Positions 34,833 to 43,602 of a DNA stretch of 64,000 nucleotides are shown here, one piece after another; the first letter of the stretch is position 1, and each line of letters begins with the position of its first letter. The stretch comes from Kribbella sp. VKM Ac-2568 (GTDB taxonomy: Bacteria; Actinomycetota; Actinomycetes; Propionibacteriales; Kribbellaceae), in the NCBI RefSeq assembly GCF_004345365.1, contig NZ_SLVF01000020.1, forward strand, positions 62,001 to 126,000, read 5' to 3'. A program made the translations under genes and the position numbers. A model generated the notes under the pieces. That model saw nothing but the letters and a program-made list of their open reading frames with translations. It searched no databases and was not told where the DNA came from.

Positions 34833-35830
34833 TCCCGGCGAAGCGACCCGGAGGTCAGGCTGTGGCGAGCATCTCGGGCCCGCCGGTGGTGCGGCAGGCT
34901 TCGCCTACGGCGGACCCGGCAAGCGTGCCGGCCGCAACGCAACCCGTCGTACCGCGCCGAACCGCACCGCGGACCCGACGCTGGAGCGCGCTGCTCTGGG
35001 TTGCGCCGGCGTTCGGCATGTATGCGGTGTTCGTGCTGTTCCCGATGGCCCAGTCCGTTCAGTACTCGTTCTACGACTGGGACGGCATCGGCCCGGCGAC
35101 GCCGGCCGGGCTGGACAACTGGAAGGCGATCTTCACCCGGCCGGAGCTGCTGCACTCCGTGGAGCACGCGTTCATCCTCGTCATCTTCTACACGGTGCTG
35201 CCGGTCGGGCTCGGGCTGGTCGCGGCCTCACTCATCCGCGAACTCCGGCCCGGTGCGTTCAGCACGACCGCCCGGGTGGTGCTGTTCATCCCGCAGGTGC
35301 TGCCACTGGTCGCCGCGGGCATCGCCTGGACCTGGATGTACTCCTCGGACGGTCTGGTCAACCAGGTCCTGCGCGCGGTCGGCCTCGAACAGCACACTCG
35401 GGCCTGGCTCAGTGACTTCACGTTCGCCTTGCCTGCGGTCGGTGTCATCGGGGTCTGGGTCATGCTCGGCTTCTGTACGGTGCTGCTGCTGGCAGGCATC
35501 GGCAAGATCGATCCGGCGCTGTACGAGGCGGCCCGGCTGGACGGCGCCGGGCGGATCAGCGAGTTCTTCGCCGTGACGCTGCCCGGGCTGCGGCGGGAAC
35601 TCGTCGTGTGCACGACGTTCACGATGATCGCGGCGCTGGCGAGCTTCGACGTCATCCAGATCTCGACGCAGGGCGGCCCCGGCTACCAGACGATGGTGCC
35701 CGGCGTGGAGATCTACCGGCTGACGTTCCTGCAGCAGCACGTCGGCCAGGCCTCCGCGCTTGCGGTGTTCCTGGCCGCCCTCGTGCTGGTGGTCATCTGG
35801 CCGATCCAGCGTCTCGGGAGGGAGAAATGA
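34829..35830 (+). CDS. ABC transporter permease, MalF-type
   Basis: A 333-residue inner-membrane subunit of a sugar ABC importer. About six membrane segments follow a polar N-terminus of about 50 residues. The EAA loop is near the middle of the C-terminal half (YEAARLDGAGRISEFFAVTL), which contacts the ATPase. The gene overlaps the binding protein by 4 bases (ATGA), and the second permease in the same way. No ATPase is encoded here; actinomycetes often share one ATPase (MsiK) among such importers. Confidence 0.9.
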   Translation: MIPAKRPGGQAVASISGPPVVRQASPTADPASVPAATQPVVPRRTAPRTRRWSALLWVAPAFGMYAVFVLFPMAQSVQYSFYDWDGIGPATPAGLDNWKAIFTRPELLHSVEHAFILVIFYTVLPVGLGLVAASLIRELRPGAFSTTARVVLFIPQVLPLVAAGIAWTWMYSSDGLVNQVLRAVGLEQHTRAWLSDFTFALPAVGVIGVWVMLGFCTVLLLAGIGKIDPALYEAARLDGAGRISEFFAVTLPGLRRELVVCTTFTMIAALASFDVIQISTQGGPGYQTMVPGVEIYRLTFLQQHVGQASALAVFLAALVLVVIWPIQRLGREK

Positions 35831-36651
35831 CGACGTCCGCAGTCGCTCAGCGCGTCACGCGCACCGGCCTCCTACTCGCGCTGATGCTGTTCGCGATCGT
35901 GCCGCTGCTGAGTATGTTCACCACGGCGCTCGCGACGCCCGGCAGCACGCCCCAGGGGCTCAGCTGGCCGAGCGACCCGCACTGGCACAACTTCGTGGAC
36001 GCGTGGAGCGCGGCGAACTTCCTCGCGCTGTTCCGCTCGAGCACGCTCATCGTGCTGGGCGTCGTCCCGGCCACGGTCGCCATGGCCACCGCCGCGGGCT
36101 ACGCCCTGGCCCAGCTGAACGTGCCCTTCGGCAAGGCGATCTACGGTCTTCTGCTCGTCGGGCTCACCCTGCCGTTCGAGGCCCTCATCACCCCGCTGTA
36201 CTACGACCTCCGGAGCATGGGACTGCTCGGAACGCGGCTGGCGATCATCCTGCCGCTCATCGGCCTGCTGATGCCCTTCGGGGTCTTCTGGATGCGCGCG
36301 CACTTCCTCGGCGCCGAGCCGGCCCTCACCGAGGCCGCGAAGGTCGACGGCGCGAACACTTGGCAAACGTTCCGCCGTGTCCACCTGCCACTCGCCACCT
36401 CCGCGTGGTCCGCGTTGGCCGTGCTCTTCTTCCTCGCCAGCTGGAACCAGTACCTGCTGCCCCTCGTCCTCGTCGACGACCCGACGAAGCGAACCGTGGC
36501 CGGCGGGCTGGGCGCCTTCCAGGGCCAGTACGGCACCGACATCGTGCTGCTCTGCGCCGGATCGCTGCTGATCATCCTGCCCTCGCTGGTGATCTTCCTG
36601 ATCTTCCAGCGCAACTTGGTCAAAGCGCTGATGCAAGGAGCCGTGAAATGA
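35827..36651 (+). CDS. ABC transporter permease, MalG-type
   Basis: A 274-residue partner permease. Six membrane segments; the EAA loop reads LTEAAKVDGANTWQTFRRVH. GLTLPFEALITPLYYDLRSM and FFLASWNQYLLPLVLV are typical of this class. The ATG at 35827 overlaps the stop of the first permease (ATGA) and is behind GGGAG, so translation is coupled. Together with the two preceding genes it forms a carbohydrate importer. Confidence 0.9.
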   Translation: MTTSAVAQRVTRTGLLLALMLFAIVPLLSMFTTALATPGSTPQGLSWPSDPHWHNFVDAWSAANFLALFRSSTLIVLGVVPATVAMATAAGYALAQLNVPFGKAIYGLLLVGLTLPFEALITPLYYDLRSMGLLGTRLAIILPLIGLLMPFGVFWMRAHFLGAEPALTEAAKVDGANTWQTFRRVHLPLATSAWSALAVLFFLASWNQYLLPLVLVDDPTKRTVAGGLGAFQGQYGTDIVLLCAGSLLIILPSLVIFLIFQRNLVKALMQGAVK

Positions 36652-37592
36652 AGCACGCTCAGGTAGCCCACCGCAGCGTCCTCGTCGGGCCGGCGACCTC
36701 ACAGCTCGAGGAGGCCGAGGTCCGAGCGCCCGGGCCAGGCGAACTACTGATCCAGGTGATCGCGAACGGCCTGTGCGCCAGTGAGCTGCCGACGTGGTTG
36801 GGCGGCCCGGCCGAGGGCGCCCCGACAACCCTCGGGCACGAGCCGGTCGGTCGTGTCGTCGAGGTCGGCGGCGGCGTCGACACGGTCGCGATCGGCGACG
36901 TCGTCACCGGCCGGCTGACCGCCTCGTTCGCCGAACTGATCGTCGCGCCGGCCGAGTACGCTGTCGTCGTTCCGCCCGGACTCGAGTACGAGGCCGGTAT
37001 CGGCGAGCCACTCGGCTGCGTCGTCGAGGCGTTGCGCCGTGCCCGGCTCGACACCGGTGATCGCGTTGCCGTGGTCGGCGTCGGCTTCATGGGCCTGTGC
37101 CTGATCCAGCTACTCGCCACCAGCCCCATCGGTGAGCTCGTCGCGATCGACGGACGAGAGGACGCCAAGCGGGCCGCCCTGGCGTACGGCGCCTCCGCCG
37201 CGTCCAACCCCGAGGACGCGGCTCAGTTGACCGACGCGTTCGACGTGGTCTTCGAGGTGAGCGGCACTCAGGGCGGCCTCGACCTGGCCACCGCGCTCAC
37301 GCGATCTGGCGGCACGCTCGACATCGTCGGCTACCACCAGGGCACGCGCACGGTCGACCTGCAGGCCTGGAACTGGAAGGCCCTCGACGTCGTCAACGGA
37401 CACGTCCGGGACCAGCGGCGGCTCACCGAGAGTGTCCGGCGTGGCCTCGCCATCGCCGCCGGTGGCCGCATCGACTACGCGTCGCTGTTCACCCACCGCT
37501 ATCCACTGAGCGACATCGACCGGGCCTACGCCGACCTACGCGCCAAGCCCGACGGCTTCGTCAAGGCGCTCATCGTGATGAACGAGCACTGA
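36648..37592 (+). CDS. Medium-chain alcohol/polyol dehydrogenase, zinc type
   Basis: A 314-residue MDR protein. The catalytic-zinc ligands fit C43 (GLCASELP) and H64/E65 (GHEPVG); the nucleotide-binding motif is VAVVGVGFMGLCLIQLL with an acidic residue after it (AIDGRED), favouring NAD. The structural zinc loop is absent, which makes it shorter than most polyol dehydrogenases. It starts at the ATG overlapping the permease stop by 4 bases, behind AAGGAG. Its place at the end of the import operon suggests oxidation of the imported sugar or polyol. Confidence 0.85.
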   Translation: MKHAQVAHRSVLVGPATSQLEEAEVRAPGPGELLIQVIANGLCASELPTWLGGPAEGAPTTLGHEPVGRVVEVGGGVDTVAIGDVVTGRLTASFAELIVAPAEYAVVVPPGLEYEAGIGEPLGCVVEALRRARLDTGDRVAVVGVGFMGLCLIQLLATSPIGELVAIDGREDAKRAALAYGASAASNPEDAAQLTDAFDVVFEVSGTQGGLDLATALTRSGGTLDIVGYHQGTRTVDLQAWNWKALDVVNGHVRDQRRLTESVRRGLAIAAGGRIDYASLFTHRYPLSDIDRAYADLRAKPDGFVKALIVMNEH

Positions 37593-37773
37593 CCTCCGCA
37601 ACCTGCATCGGCCGCAGATCCGGCGGACGGTCGAAAACGGCGGTTCGGCAACGTCAGCGGTGCTTTCAGGGGCGTTCGGAGCGACAATGGGGGTGGCGGC
37701 CGAGGTCTCGGAATCCACCATCAGGGGACGATGACCGGATCTCCGCGAGCCTCAGCCGACCGAGGAGGTCGTG

Positions 37774-38373
37774 ATGAGCATGCATCCGGAGTCGCGAGTA
37801 CACAGGCAGGTGCGCCGGTTCGGGTTCGGCCGGACTCCCTTGCGCCGGACCGTGGATCGAGTGGAGACCGCGATCCTCCTGGTTGCCGGGCTGATCGCCG
37901 TACTGGTGGTACCGGCCGCCATGGCTGTCGGTACTGCGGCATCCGACGCGAGCAAGGACGCCGCGGCTCAGCGGCGCGCGGTTCTGACCGAGACGCCGGC
38001 GCAAACCCTGTCGGACGCAGGGAGTTGGGCTGGGGCGATGCCAGGGCAGACGATGGCCCCGGTCCTGGTTGCTTGGACCGACACGGCCGGCAAGTCTCTG
38101 GAGGGATGGACCTACGCGATGTTGGGGACCAAGAGCGGCAGCGAGGTGACGATCTGGCTCGATCGTTCGGGTGCGATCGTCACGCCGCCGCGTCAACCGG
38201 CCGACAGTGAGGCGATCGGGACCTTGGCTGGGTCGGCAGCGGCGATGGCCGCTTGGCTGACGCTCATCGGCCTGACCCGACTGGCCGTTGTTCGGCTCGA
38301 TCGGCGGCGCGCCCGGGACCTGGACCGCGAATGGGAACGGATCGCGCCCCGCTGGAGACACCACGAGAGTTGA
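37774..38373 (+). CDS. Rv1733c-like membrane protein
   Basis: A 199-residue protein with two membrane segments, about residues 30-52 (AILLVAGLIAVLVVPAAMAV) and 150-170 (LAGSAAAMAAWLTLIGLTRL). Between them is an extracellular loop of about 90 residues with strands (MAPVLVAWTDTAGKSLEG, SEVTIWLDRSGAIVTPP). The Arg-rich N-terminus and the end RDLDREWERIAPRWRHHES fit the actinobacterial Rv1733c-type family, of unknown function. The ATG at 37774 lies 5 bases after GAGGAGG. It stands alone. Confidence 0.78.
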   Translation: MSMHPESRVHRQVRRFGFGRTPLRRTVDRVETAILLVAGLIAVLVVPAAMAVGTAASDASKDAAAQRRAVLTETPAQTLSDAGSWAGAMPGQTMAPVLVAWTDTAGKSLEGWTYAMLGTKSGSEVTIWLDRSGAIVTPPRQPADSEAIGTLAGSAAAMAAWLTLIGLTRLAVVRLDRRRARDLDREWERIAPRWRHHES

Positions 38374-38427
38374 CCGGCTCGCGCGATCTCGATCTTTGAT
38401 GTCGTCCGGCGGGCTGCCTCCGCCCTC

Positions 38428-39105
38428 TCAGTGGTGGATTGTGCCGGGGGTGACGAGGCCGGACTCGTAGGCGGCTATGACTGCTTGGGTGCGGTCGCGG
38501 AGGCGGAGTTTGGCGAGGAGGCGGCTGACGTGGGTTTTGACGGTTTCGTCGCTGACCGTCAGGCGAGCGGCGATCTCCGGGTTGGACAGACCCTCGGCGA
38601 TCAGGGCCAGTACTTCGACTTCCCGGGGCGTGAGGTTGCTGAGGGCAATGGCCTTGGCGGGCGAGCGGGGCCGCTGCCGGGCGAACTCCGCGATCAGTCG
38701 GCGGGTGACGCTCGGTGCCAGCAGGCCGCCGCCGGCCGCGATCACGCGGACGGCGTCGAACAGGCGTTCCGCGGTCACGTCCTTGAGCAGGAAGCCGCTC
38801 GCTCCTGCGGCCAAGGCGTCGTACACGTGCTCGTCGAGGTCGAAGGTGGTGAGCATCAGGATCCGTGGGCACTGGTCCGGACCGGCGTCCGCGACGATCT
38901 GCCGGGTCGCCTCGATGCCGTCCAGGACCGGCATGCGTACGTCCATCAGGACAACGTCCGGGCGCGGCCCGGAGCGGCACAGTGCGACCGCGGCGGCACC
39001 GTCGGCCGCCGTACCGTCGACGACGAAGTCGGGCTGGGTGTGCAGGAGCGCGCCGAACCCGGCCCGGACCACCTCTTGGTCGTCCACCACGACGATCCGG
39101 ATCAT
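38428..39105 (-). CDS. NarL/FixJ-family response regulator
   Basis: A 225-residue response regulator. The receiver domain has the phosphorylatable D55 (VVLMDVRMPVLDG) and acidic pair DD8-9; the C-terminal LuxR-type helix-turn-helix is LTPREVEVLALIAEGLSNPE, IAARLTVSDETVKTHVSRLL. It begins inside the end of the sensor kinase gene (4-base overlap), so the two form one system. The divergent ABC exporter is the likely target. Confidence 0.93.
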   Translation of the reverse strand: MIRIVVVDDQEVVRAGFGALLHTQPDFVVDGTAADGAAAVALCRSGPRPDVVLMDVRMPVLDGIEATRQIVADAGPDQCPRILMLTTFDLDEHVYDALAAGASGFLLKDVTAERLFDAVRVIAAGGGLLAPSVTRRLIAEFARQRPRSPAKAIALSNLTPREVEVLALIAEGLSNPEIAARLTVSDETVKTHVSRLLAKLRLRDRTQAVIAAYESGLVTPGTIHH

Positions 39106-40307
39106 GGTTCCTCCGCCGGGATCGGCAGCACGGCCTCGACCAGGCAGCCGCCACCTGGCGATCGGCCCACCACCACGGTGCCACCGACCATCCCGGCCCG
39201 CTCGCGCATACCCAGCAGGCCATGGCCACTGCCCTCGCCCGGGACGTCAGGCCCCGGTCCGTTGTCGCGAACCCGGACAAGCAAGGCCGCTGCCGTGTAG
39301 TCGAGTTCGACGTCGACAGCCGCACCGGGTGCATGCCGGCGCGCGTTGGTGAGCGCCTCCTGCACGATTCGGTACGCCGTGAGCTGTACGCCCGGGTCGA
39401 GCGGCATCACCGTGCCCCGCACGATCAGCCGCGTGCCGGCACCGCCGGACGCGCGTGCCTCGTCGACAAGCGCGTTGAGTTGCTCCAACCCGGGTTGTGG
39501 CGCGCGGACGGGACCGCTGTCCGGCGGGCCGACGTCCTCGCGTAGTACTCCCAATAGCCGCCGCATCTCGGTCAGCGCCGTCCGGGCGGTGTCGCCGATC
39601 GCCAGCAACCGTTTGGCGCCGTCCGGCGGCAGGCCGGGGGTGGTCAGCCTGGCCGTCTCGGCCTGGACCGCGATCATCGAGATGTGGTGTGCGACCACGT
39701 CGTGCAGCTCCCGGGCGATCCGGGCCCGCTCACCTCGGGCTGCGTGTTCCAGCAAGGTGTCGGCCGTGGCCCGGCTGGCTGCGGCGTTCGCGACCGCGTC
39801 GCCGCGATCCCGGACGGCCGCCCCCAGCAGGACGGCGGCGGCCATCAAGACCAGCAACAGCGTGGAGCCCGGGTCCGGACGGGCGAGGGCGAACAGCACG
39901 AACGGCAGCAAGAACGGCAGTGCAATCTTGCGTGGGCGGGTCCGCCCGAGCCAGTACAGCGCGAGCAGTTCGGCCAGCACGCCCGCGACGAACGGCGGCT
40001 CCTCACCCCCGAGCATGATGGCGTTGGCCAGCGTCACGGCCAGCGTCACCGCGACCGGTTGCGCCGCCAGCAAGGCCAGTGGTGCGGTCGCCATCAGGCC
40101 GAGCAGCAGCAACGTACCGAGGTCCATGCCTGTTTGGTCGCCACGGTTCCCGGCCTCGACGACGGCGAGCACGGCAAGGACCGCGGCAACGACGAGCATC
40201 GCGTCGCGGGTGCCGCCGATCCGGCGGGTGCCGAGCAGCACCCGGTCGGCCAGTTCGCGGGCCTGACTCACGTCAGCATTGTCCGCCCGGTACCACCCTG
40301 CCCGCAT
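39102..40307 (-). CDS. Sensor histidine kinase, NarL-system (HisKA_3) type
   Basis: A membrane kinase of about 401 residues. Four or five hydrophobic segments occupy the first 150 residues. The dimerisation helix has ERARIARELHDVVAHHISMI with the phosphoacceptor His in RELHD, and the ATPase domain has NARRHAPGA, RVRDNGPGPD and GHGLLGMRERA. The start is uncertain: an ATG at 40307 is chosen, while a GTG at 40271 is an alternative and the frame is open further up into the divergent gene. Partner of the regulator that follows; it probably senses membrane or envelope stress and controls the ABC exporter encoded on the other strand. Confidence 0.88.
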   Translation of the reverse strand: MRAGWYRADNADVSQARELADRVLLGTRRIGGTRDAMLVVAAVLAVLAVVEAGNRGDQTGMDLGTLLLLGLMATAPLALLAAQPVAVTLAVTLANAIMLGGEEPPFVAGVLAELLALYWLGRTRPRKIALPFLLPFVLFALARPDPGSTLLLVLMAAAVLLGAAVRDRGDAVANAAASRATADTLLEHAARGERARIARELHDVVAHHISMIAVQAETARLTTPGLPPDGAKRLLAIGDTARTALTEMRRLLGVLREDVGPPDSGPVRAPQPGLEQLNALVDEARASGGAGTRLIVRGTVMPLDPGVQLTAYRIVQEALTNARRHAPGAAVDVELDYTAAALLVRVRDNGPGPDVPGEGSGHGLLGMRERAGMVGGTVVVGRSPGGGCLVEAVLPIPAEEP

Positions 40308-40395
40308 CACCCCGCGGCAGTACCTCTCGTGGGGGACGGAACACGGTCCCGCTAGGTGACGACTCTCCGCCCGAACGGCCGTAGCGTCCCAGGAC

Positions 40396-41322
40396 ATGAA
40401 CAGCGTCGAGGTGCAGGAATTGCGCAAGAGGTACGGCGCCACCGTCGCGGTGGACGGCCTGTCGTTCACAGTTCAGCCCGGCCAGGTGACCGGCTTCGTC
40501 GGACCGAACGGTGCCGGCAAGTCGACGACGATGCGGGTGGTCCTCGGGCTGGACGCACCGGACGGCGGCAGCGCGCTGGTCGGTGGGCGCCGCTACCGGG
40601 ACATCGGCAATCCATTGCGCGAGGTCGGTGCGCTCCTCGACGCGGGCGCAGTCCATCCTGCCCGGAAGGCCCGCGACCACCTCCTGTGGATGGCGCAGTA
40701 CAACGGCTTGCCCGCCCGGCGGGTGGACGAGGTCCTGGACCTGGTGGGACTCGCGGAGGTGGCGCGGCGCCGGGCAGGCGGGTTCTCGCTCGGGATGCGG
40801 CAGCGGCTCGGGATTGCCGGCGCATTGCTCGGGGACCCCCCGATCCTGTTGTTCGACGAGCCGGTGAACGGGCTCGACCCGGAGGGCATCGTGTGGATCC
40901 GTGGGTTGCTGCGGTCGCTGGCGGCCGAGGGTCGAGCGGTGCTGGTGTCCAGCCACCTGATGGGGGAGTTGGAGGGCAGTGCGGACCACCTCATCGTGAT
41001 CGGGCGTGGCCGGTTGATCGCGGACACGACGGTGCGCGAGTTGCTGGCCGCCGCGTCGGCGGACCGGGTCGGGTTGCGTACGGCGGAGCGCACGGCGGCG
41101 ATGACCGTCCTCGCGAACGCCGGTGCCGTGGTGGCCGCGACCGACCACGACCGGGTGACGGTGACCGGGCTGACCCCCGAGCGCGTCATCAAGCTGCTGA
41201 ACGAGAACGAAGTGCGGTTTTCCGAGATCGCGGCCTACCGAGCCTCGCTGGAGGAGGCGTACATGGACTTGACCAGGGACGCGGTCGAGTTCGCCGCTCA
41301 CACGAGGTCGCGGGAGGCGTGA
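40396..41322 (+). CDS. ABC transporter ATP-binding protein (antibiotic-efflux type)
   Basis: A 308-residue ATPase. Walker A is GPNGAGKST, the signature FSLGMRQRLGIAGALLGD, and Walker B ILLFDEPVNGLDPEG. The C-terminal 80 residues are the extension seen in the DrrA/BcrA class (ELLAAASADRVGLRTAERTA). It is the first of three genes coupled by overlaps and divergent from a two-component system, the standard arrangement for peptide or drug efflux pumps. It works with the two permeases that follow. Confidence 0.92.
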   Translation: MNSVEVQELRKRYGATVAVDGLSFTVQPGQVTGFVGPNGAGKSTTMRVVLGLDAPDGGSALVGGRRYRDIGNPLREVGALLDAGAVHPARKARDHLLWMAQYNGLPARRVDEVLDLVGLAEVARRRAGGFSLGMRQRLGIAGALLGDPPILLFDEPVNGLDPEGIVWIRGLLRSLAAEGRAVLVSSHLMGELEGSADHLIVIGRGRLIADTTVRELLAAASADRVGLRTAERTAAMTVLANAGAVVAATDHDRVTVTGLTPERVIKLLNENEVRFSEIAAYRASLEEAYMDLTRDAVEFAAHTRSREA

Positions 41323-42734
41323 TGAGCACTTTCCTGCAGGTCCTGCGCGGCGAGTGGACGAAGTTCAGGTCGGTCCGCAGCAGCTCGCTGTGCCTGTTCG
41401 CCGCGGTCGCCGTGACGGTGCTGCTGGAGCTGCTCGGATCGACCGCTGGATCCACCGACGCCAACAAGCAGCCGCGCTACTCGGACGAGGCGTACTTCGT
41501 GCACAAGCCGCTCAGCGGTGACGGCACAGTCGTCGCCCGTGTCGTCAGCCAGCTGGACAGCCAGGAGTGGGCGAAAGCCGGCCTGCTCGTCAAGGCCGGG
41601 CTTGCGCCCGGATCGCCGTACGCCGCGGTCATGCTGACCCCTGAGCATGGGGTCCGGATGCAGGCAACGTTCGACACCGACCTCACCGGCACGGCGACCG
41701 CGGCGCCACGGTGGCTCAAGCTGACCCGGACCGGCAACACCGTCGCGGGACACGAGTCGACGGACGGCCAGAGCTGGCAGCAGGTCGGCACTGTGACTGT
41801 GGCGCTGCCCCGAGACGCCGAGGTCGGGCTCTTCGTGGCCTCGCCGGCGAATTACCGGACCACGCGGACCGGTAGCGGTTCTGCGATCACCCTCGAAGCG
41901 ACAGTCGGTACGGCGGTCTTCGACAGCGTGACCGTCACCGGTGCACGAACGTCGCCGGACTGGGCCGGCCAGAACATCACCAGCGGGCCGTCCAAGGTGA
42001 ACCCGATGCTCGGCGCGGGCGACGGGCTCGCTCGGTCGGGCGGGACGTTCACCGTGACCGGGTCGGGTGACATCGCCGGCTACGGCATTGCCAGTTGGCG
42101 CTCGCCGGGTGACGACGACGTGGTCATGCTCAGCCTGTTCGGCGTACGTCTCGGGATGATCGCGATCATCGCTCTCGGGGTCCTGTTCATGACCGCCGAG
42201 TACCGGACCGGCCTGATCCGGACCACGCTGGCCGCCTCGCCCCGGCGTGGGCACGTGCTGGCCGGCAAGGCCGTGGTACTTGGTGGAGTGGTGTTCGTCG
42301 CCGGGCTGCTCGCGAGTGTGGCCGCGTTCCTGCTTGCGCAGCCGGGGATGCATGACGGTGGCTACAACCCACCGGCGTACCCGCACGTCTCGCTGGCGGA
42401 CGGCACAACGCTTCGCGCGGTGGTCGGCACGGCCATCTACCTGGCGCTCGTCGCGCTGTTCAGCCTCGGCATCGCGATGGTCCGGCGGCGGACCACTGGA
42501 GCGATCGTGTTCGTCATCGCCCTGGTGGTGCTGCCGCAGATCATCGGGCCGGTGATCTCGCCGGAGGCCGACATCTGGATCAGCCGGCTGACGCCGATAG
42601 CCGGGCTGGCAGTTCAGCAGTCCATCGAGCCCGGCCAGGTCATCGGCCCGTGGGCCGGGCTGGGCGTGATGTGCGCGTACGCCGTCGCAGCACTCGGTCT
42701 CGCGTACTGGCAGCTCACCCGCCGGGACGCCTGA
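41322..42734 (+). CDS. ABC transporter permease with a large extracellular beta-sandwich insertion
   Basis: A 470-residue permease. After the first membrane helix (about residues 24-45) comes an extracellular region of about 210 residues before the remaining helices (from about 270). This region (EAYFVHKPLSGDGTVVARVV, EWAKAGLLVKAGLAPGSPYA, RWLKLTRTGNTVAGHESTDG, EVGLFVASPAN) has the pattern of DUF1349-like laminin/lectin-type sandwiches. The later part contains LFMTAEYRTGLIRTTLAASP, common to these two-gene permeases. The ATG overlaps the ATPase stop by 1 base. Such insertions are uncommon in drug exporters and may bind the substrate or cell wall. Confidence 0.82.
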   Translation: MSTFLQVLRGEWTKFRSVRSSSLCLFAAVAVTVLLELLGSTAGSTDANKQPRYSDEAYFVHKPLSGDGTVVARVVSQLDSQEWAKAGLLVKAGLAPGSPYAAVMLTPEHGVRMQATFDTDLTGTATAAPRWLKLTRTGNTVAGHESTDGQSWQQVGTVTVALPRDAEVGLFVASPANYRTTRTGSGSAITLEATVGTAVFDSVTVTGARTSPDWAGQNITSGPSKVNPMLGAGDGLARSGGTFTVTGSGDIAGYGIASWRSPGDDDVVMLSLFGVRLGMIAIIALGVLFMTAEYRTGLIRTTLAASPRRGHVLAGKAVVLGGVVFVAGLLASVAAFLLAQPGMHDGGYNPPAYPHVSLADGTTLRAVVGTAIYLALVALFSLGIAMVRRRTTGAIVFVIALVVLPQIIGPVISPEADIWISRLTPIAGLAVQQSIEPGQVIGPWAGLGVMCAYAVAALGLAYWQLTRRDA

Positions 42735-43534
42735 TGCAGCGCGCCGGACGAGCCCTGTGGGCCGAGTGGACCAAGCTGCGCACTGTACCGAGCACCGGCT
42801 GGACGCTCCTTTCGGCCGTGGTCATGACCGCTGCGGTCGGTGCGCTGGTCAGCTGGGACCTCACGCCGCCGAACTGCGAGCGCTCCGATCCGTCCTGCGA
42901 CTTCGACCTGACCAAGCTCAGCCTGTCCGGGGTGTACATCGGCCAGGCTGCGGTGGTCGTGCTGGCGGTGCTCGCCGTGACCGCGGAGTACGAAGCCGGC
43001 ATGATCCGCACCACCCTGGCGGCCTGCCCGCGCCGTCTGACCGTCCTTGCGGCAAAGCTCATGGTGCTTACTTCAGTGGTGCTGCTGGTGTCAGTCGCCA
43101 GTGTCCTCGGCTCGCTGGTAGTGGGCCGGGAAATCCTTGCGCGCGGCGGGTTTACGAGAGCAGGAGGCTACCGGCCACTGTTGCTCGGCGACGGCCCGAC
43201 GCTGCGCGCCTACGGCGGCACCGTGCTGTACCTGGGCCTGGTGGCAATCATTGCTCTCGGCATCGGTTTTGTCGTCCGGCACACTGGTGGCGCAGTGACG
43301 CTCGTCCTCGGGTTTCTCTACCTGGCGCCTGTCATCACGATCGCCGTCTCCGACCCGCGCTGGCGCGAATGGATCGAACAGGTGTCGCCGATGACCGCCG
43401 GGTTGTCCATCCAGGCCACCCTGCGACTCGACGCACTGCCGATCTCACCATGGCGCGGCCTGGGCGTCGTAGCCCTCTACGCCGCTGCCTCCACCGCCGC
43501 CGCTGCAGTCGCCCTACGCTTCCGCGACGCCTGA
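42734..43534 (+). CDS. ABC transporter permease
   Basis: A 266-residue permease with about six membrane segments. It begins LWAEWTKLRTVPSTGWTLLS, the same opening as the preceding permease, and has VLAVTAEYEAGMIRTTLAAC, so the two are paralogous halves. Between the first helices is a short loop with two cysteines (PPNCERSDPSCDFD). The ATG overlaps the preceding stop by 3 bases (TGATG). It completes the exporter. Confidence 0.88.
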   Translation: MQRAGRALWAEWTKLRTVPSTGWTLLSAVVMTAAVGALVSWDLTPPNCERSDPSCDFDLTKLSLSGVYIGQAAVVVLAVLAVTAEYEAGMIRTTLAACPRRLTVLAAKLMVLTSVVLLVSVASVLGSLVVGREILARGGFTRAGGYRPLLLGDGPTLRAYGGTVLYLGLVAIIALGIGFVVRHTGGAVTLVLGFLYLAPVITIAVSDPRWREWIEQVSPMTAGLSIQATLRLDALPISPWRGLGVVALYAAASTAAAAVALRFRDA

Positions 43535-43602
43535 CGGGAATCTGTTGCCTTGGGCGCGCAGCGTCTACCGACAGTGACCGTCTTGCCATAGGGTCTTGGG
43601 CC

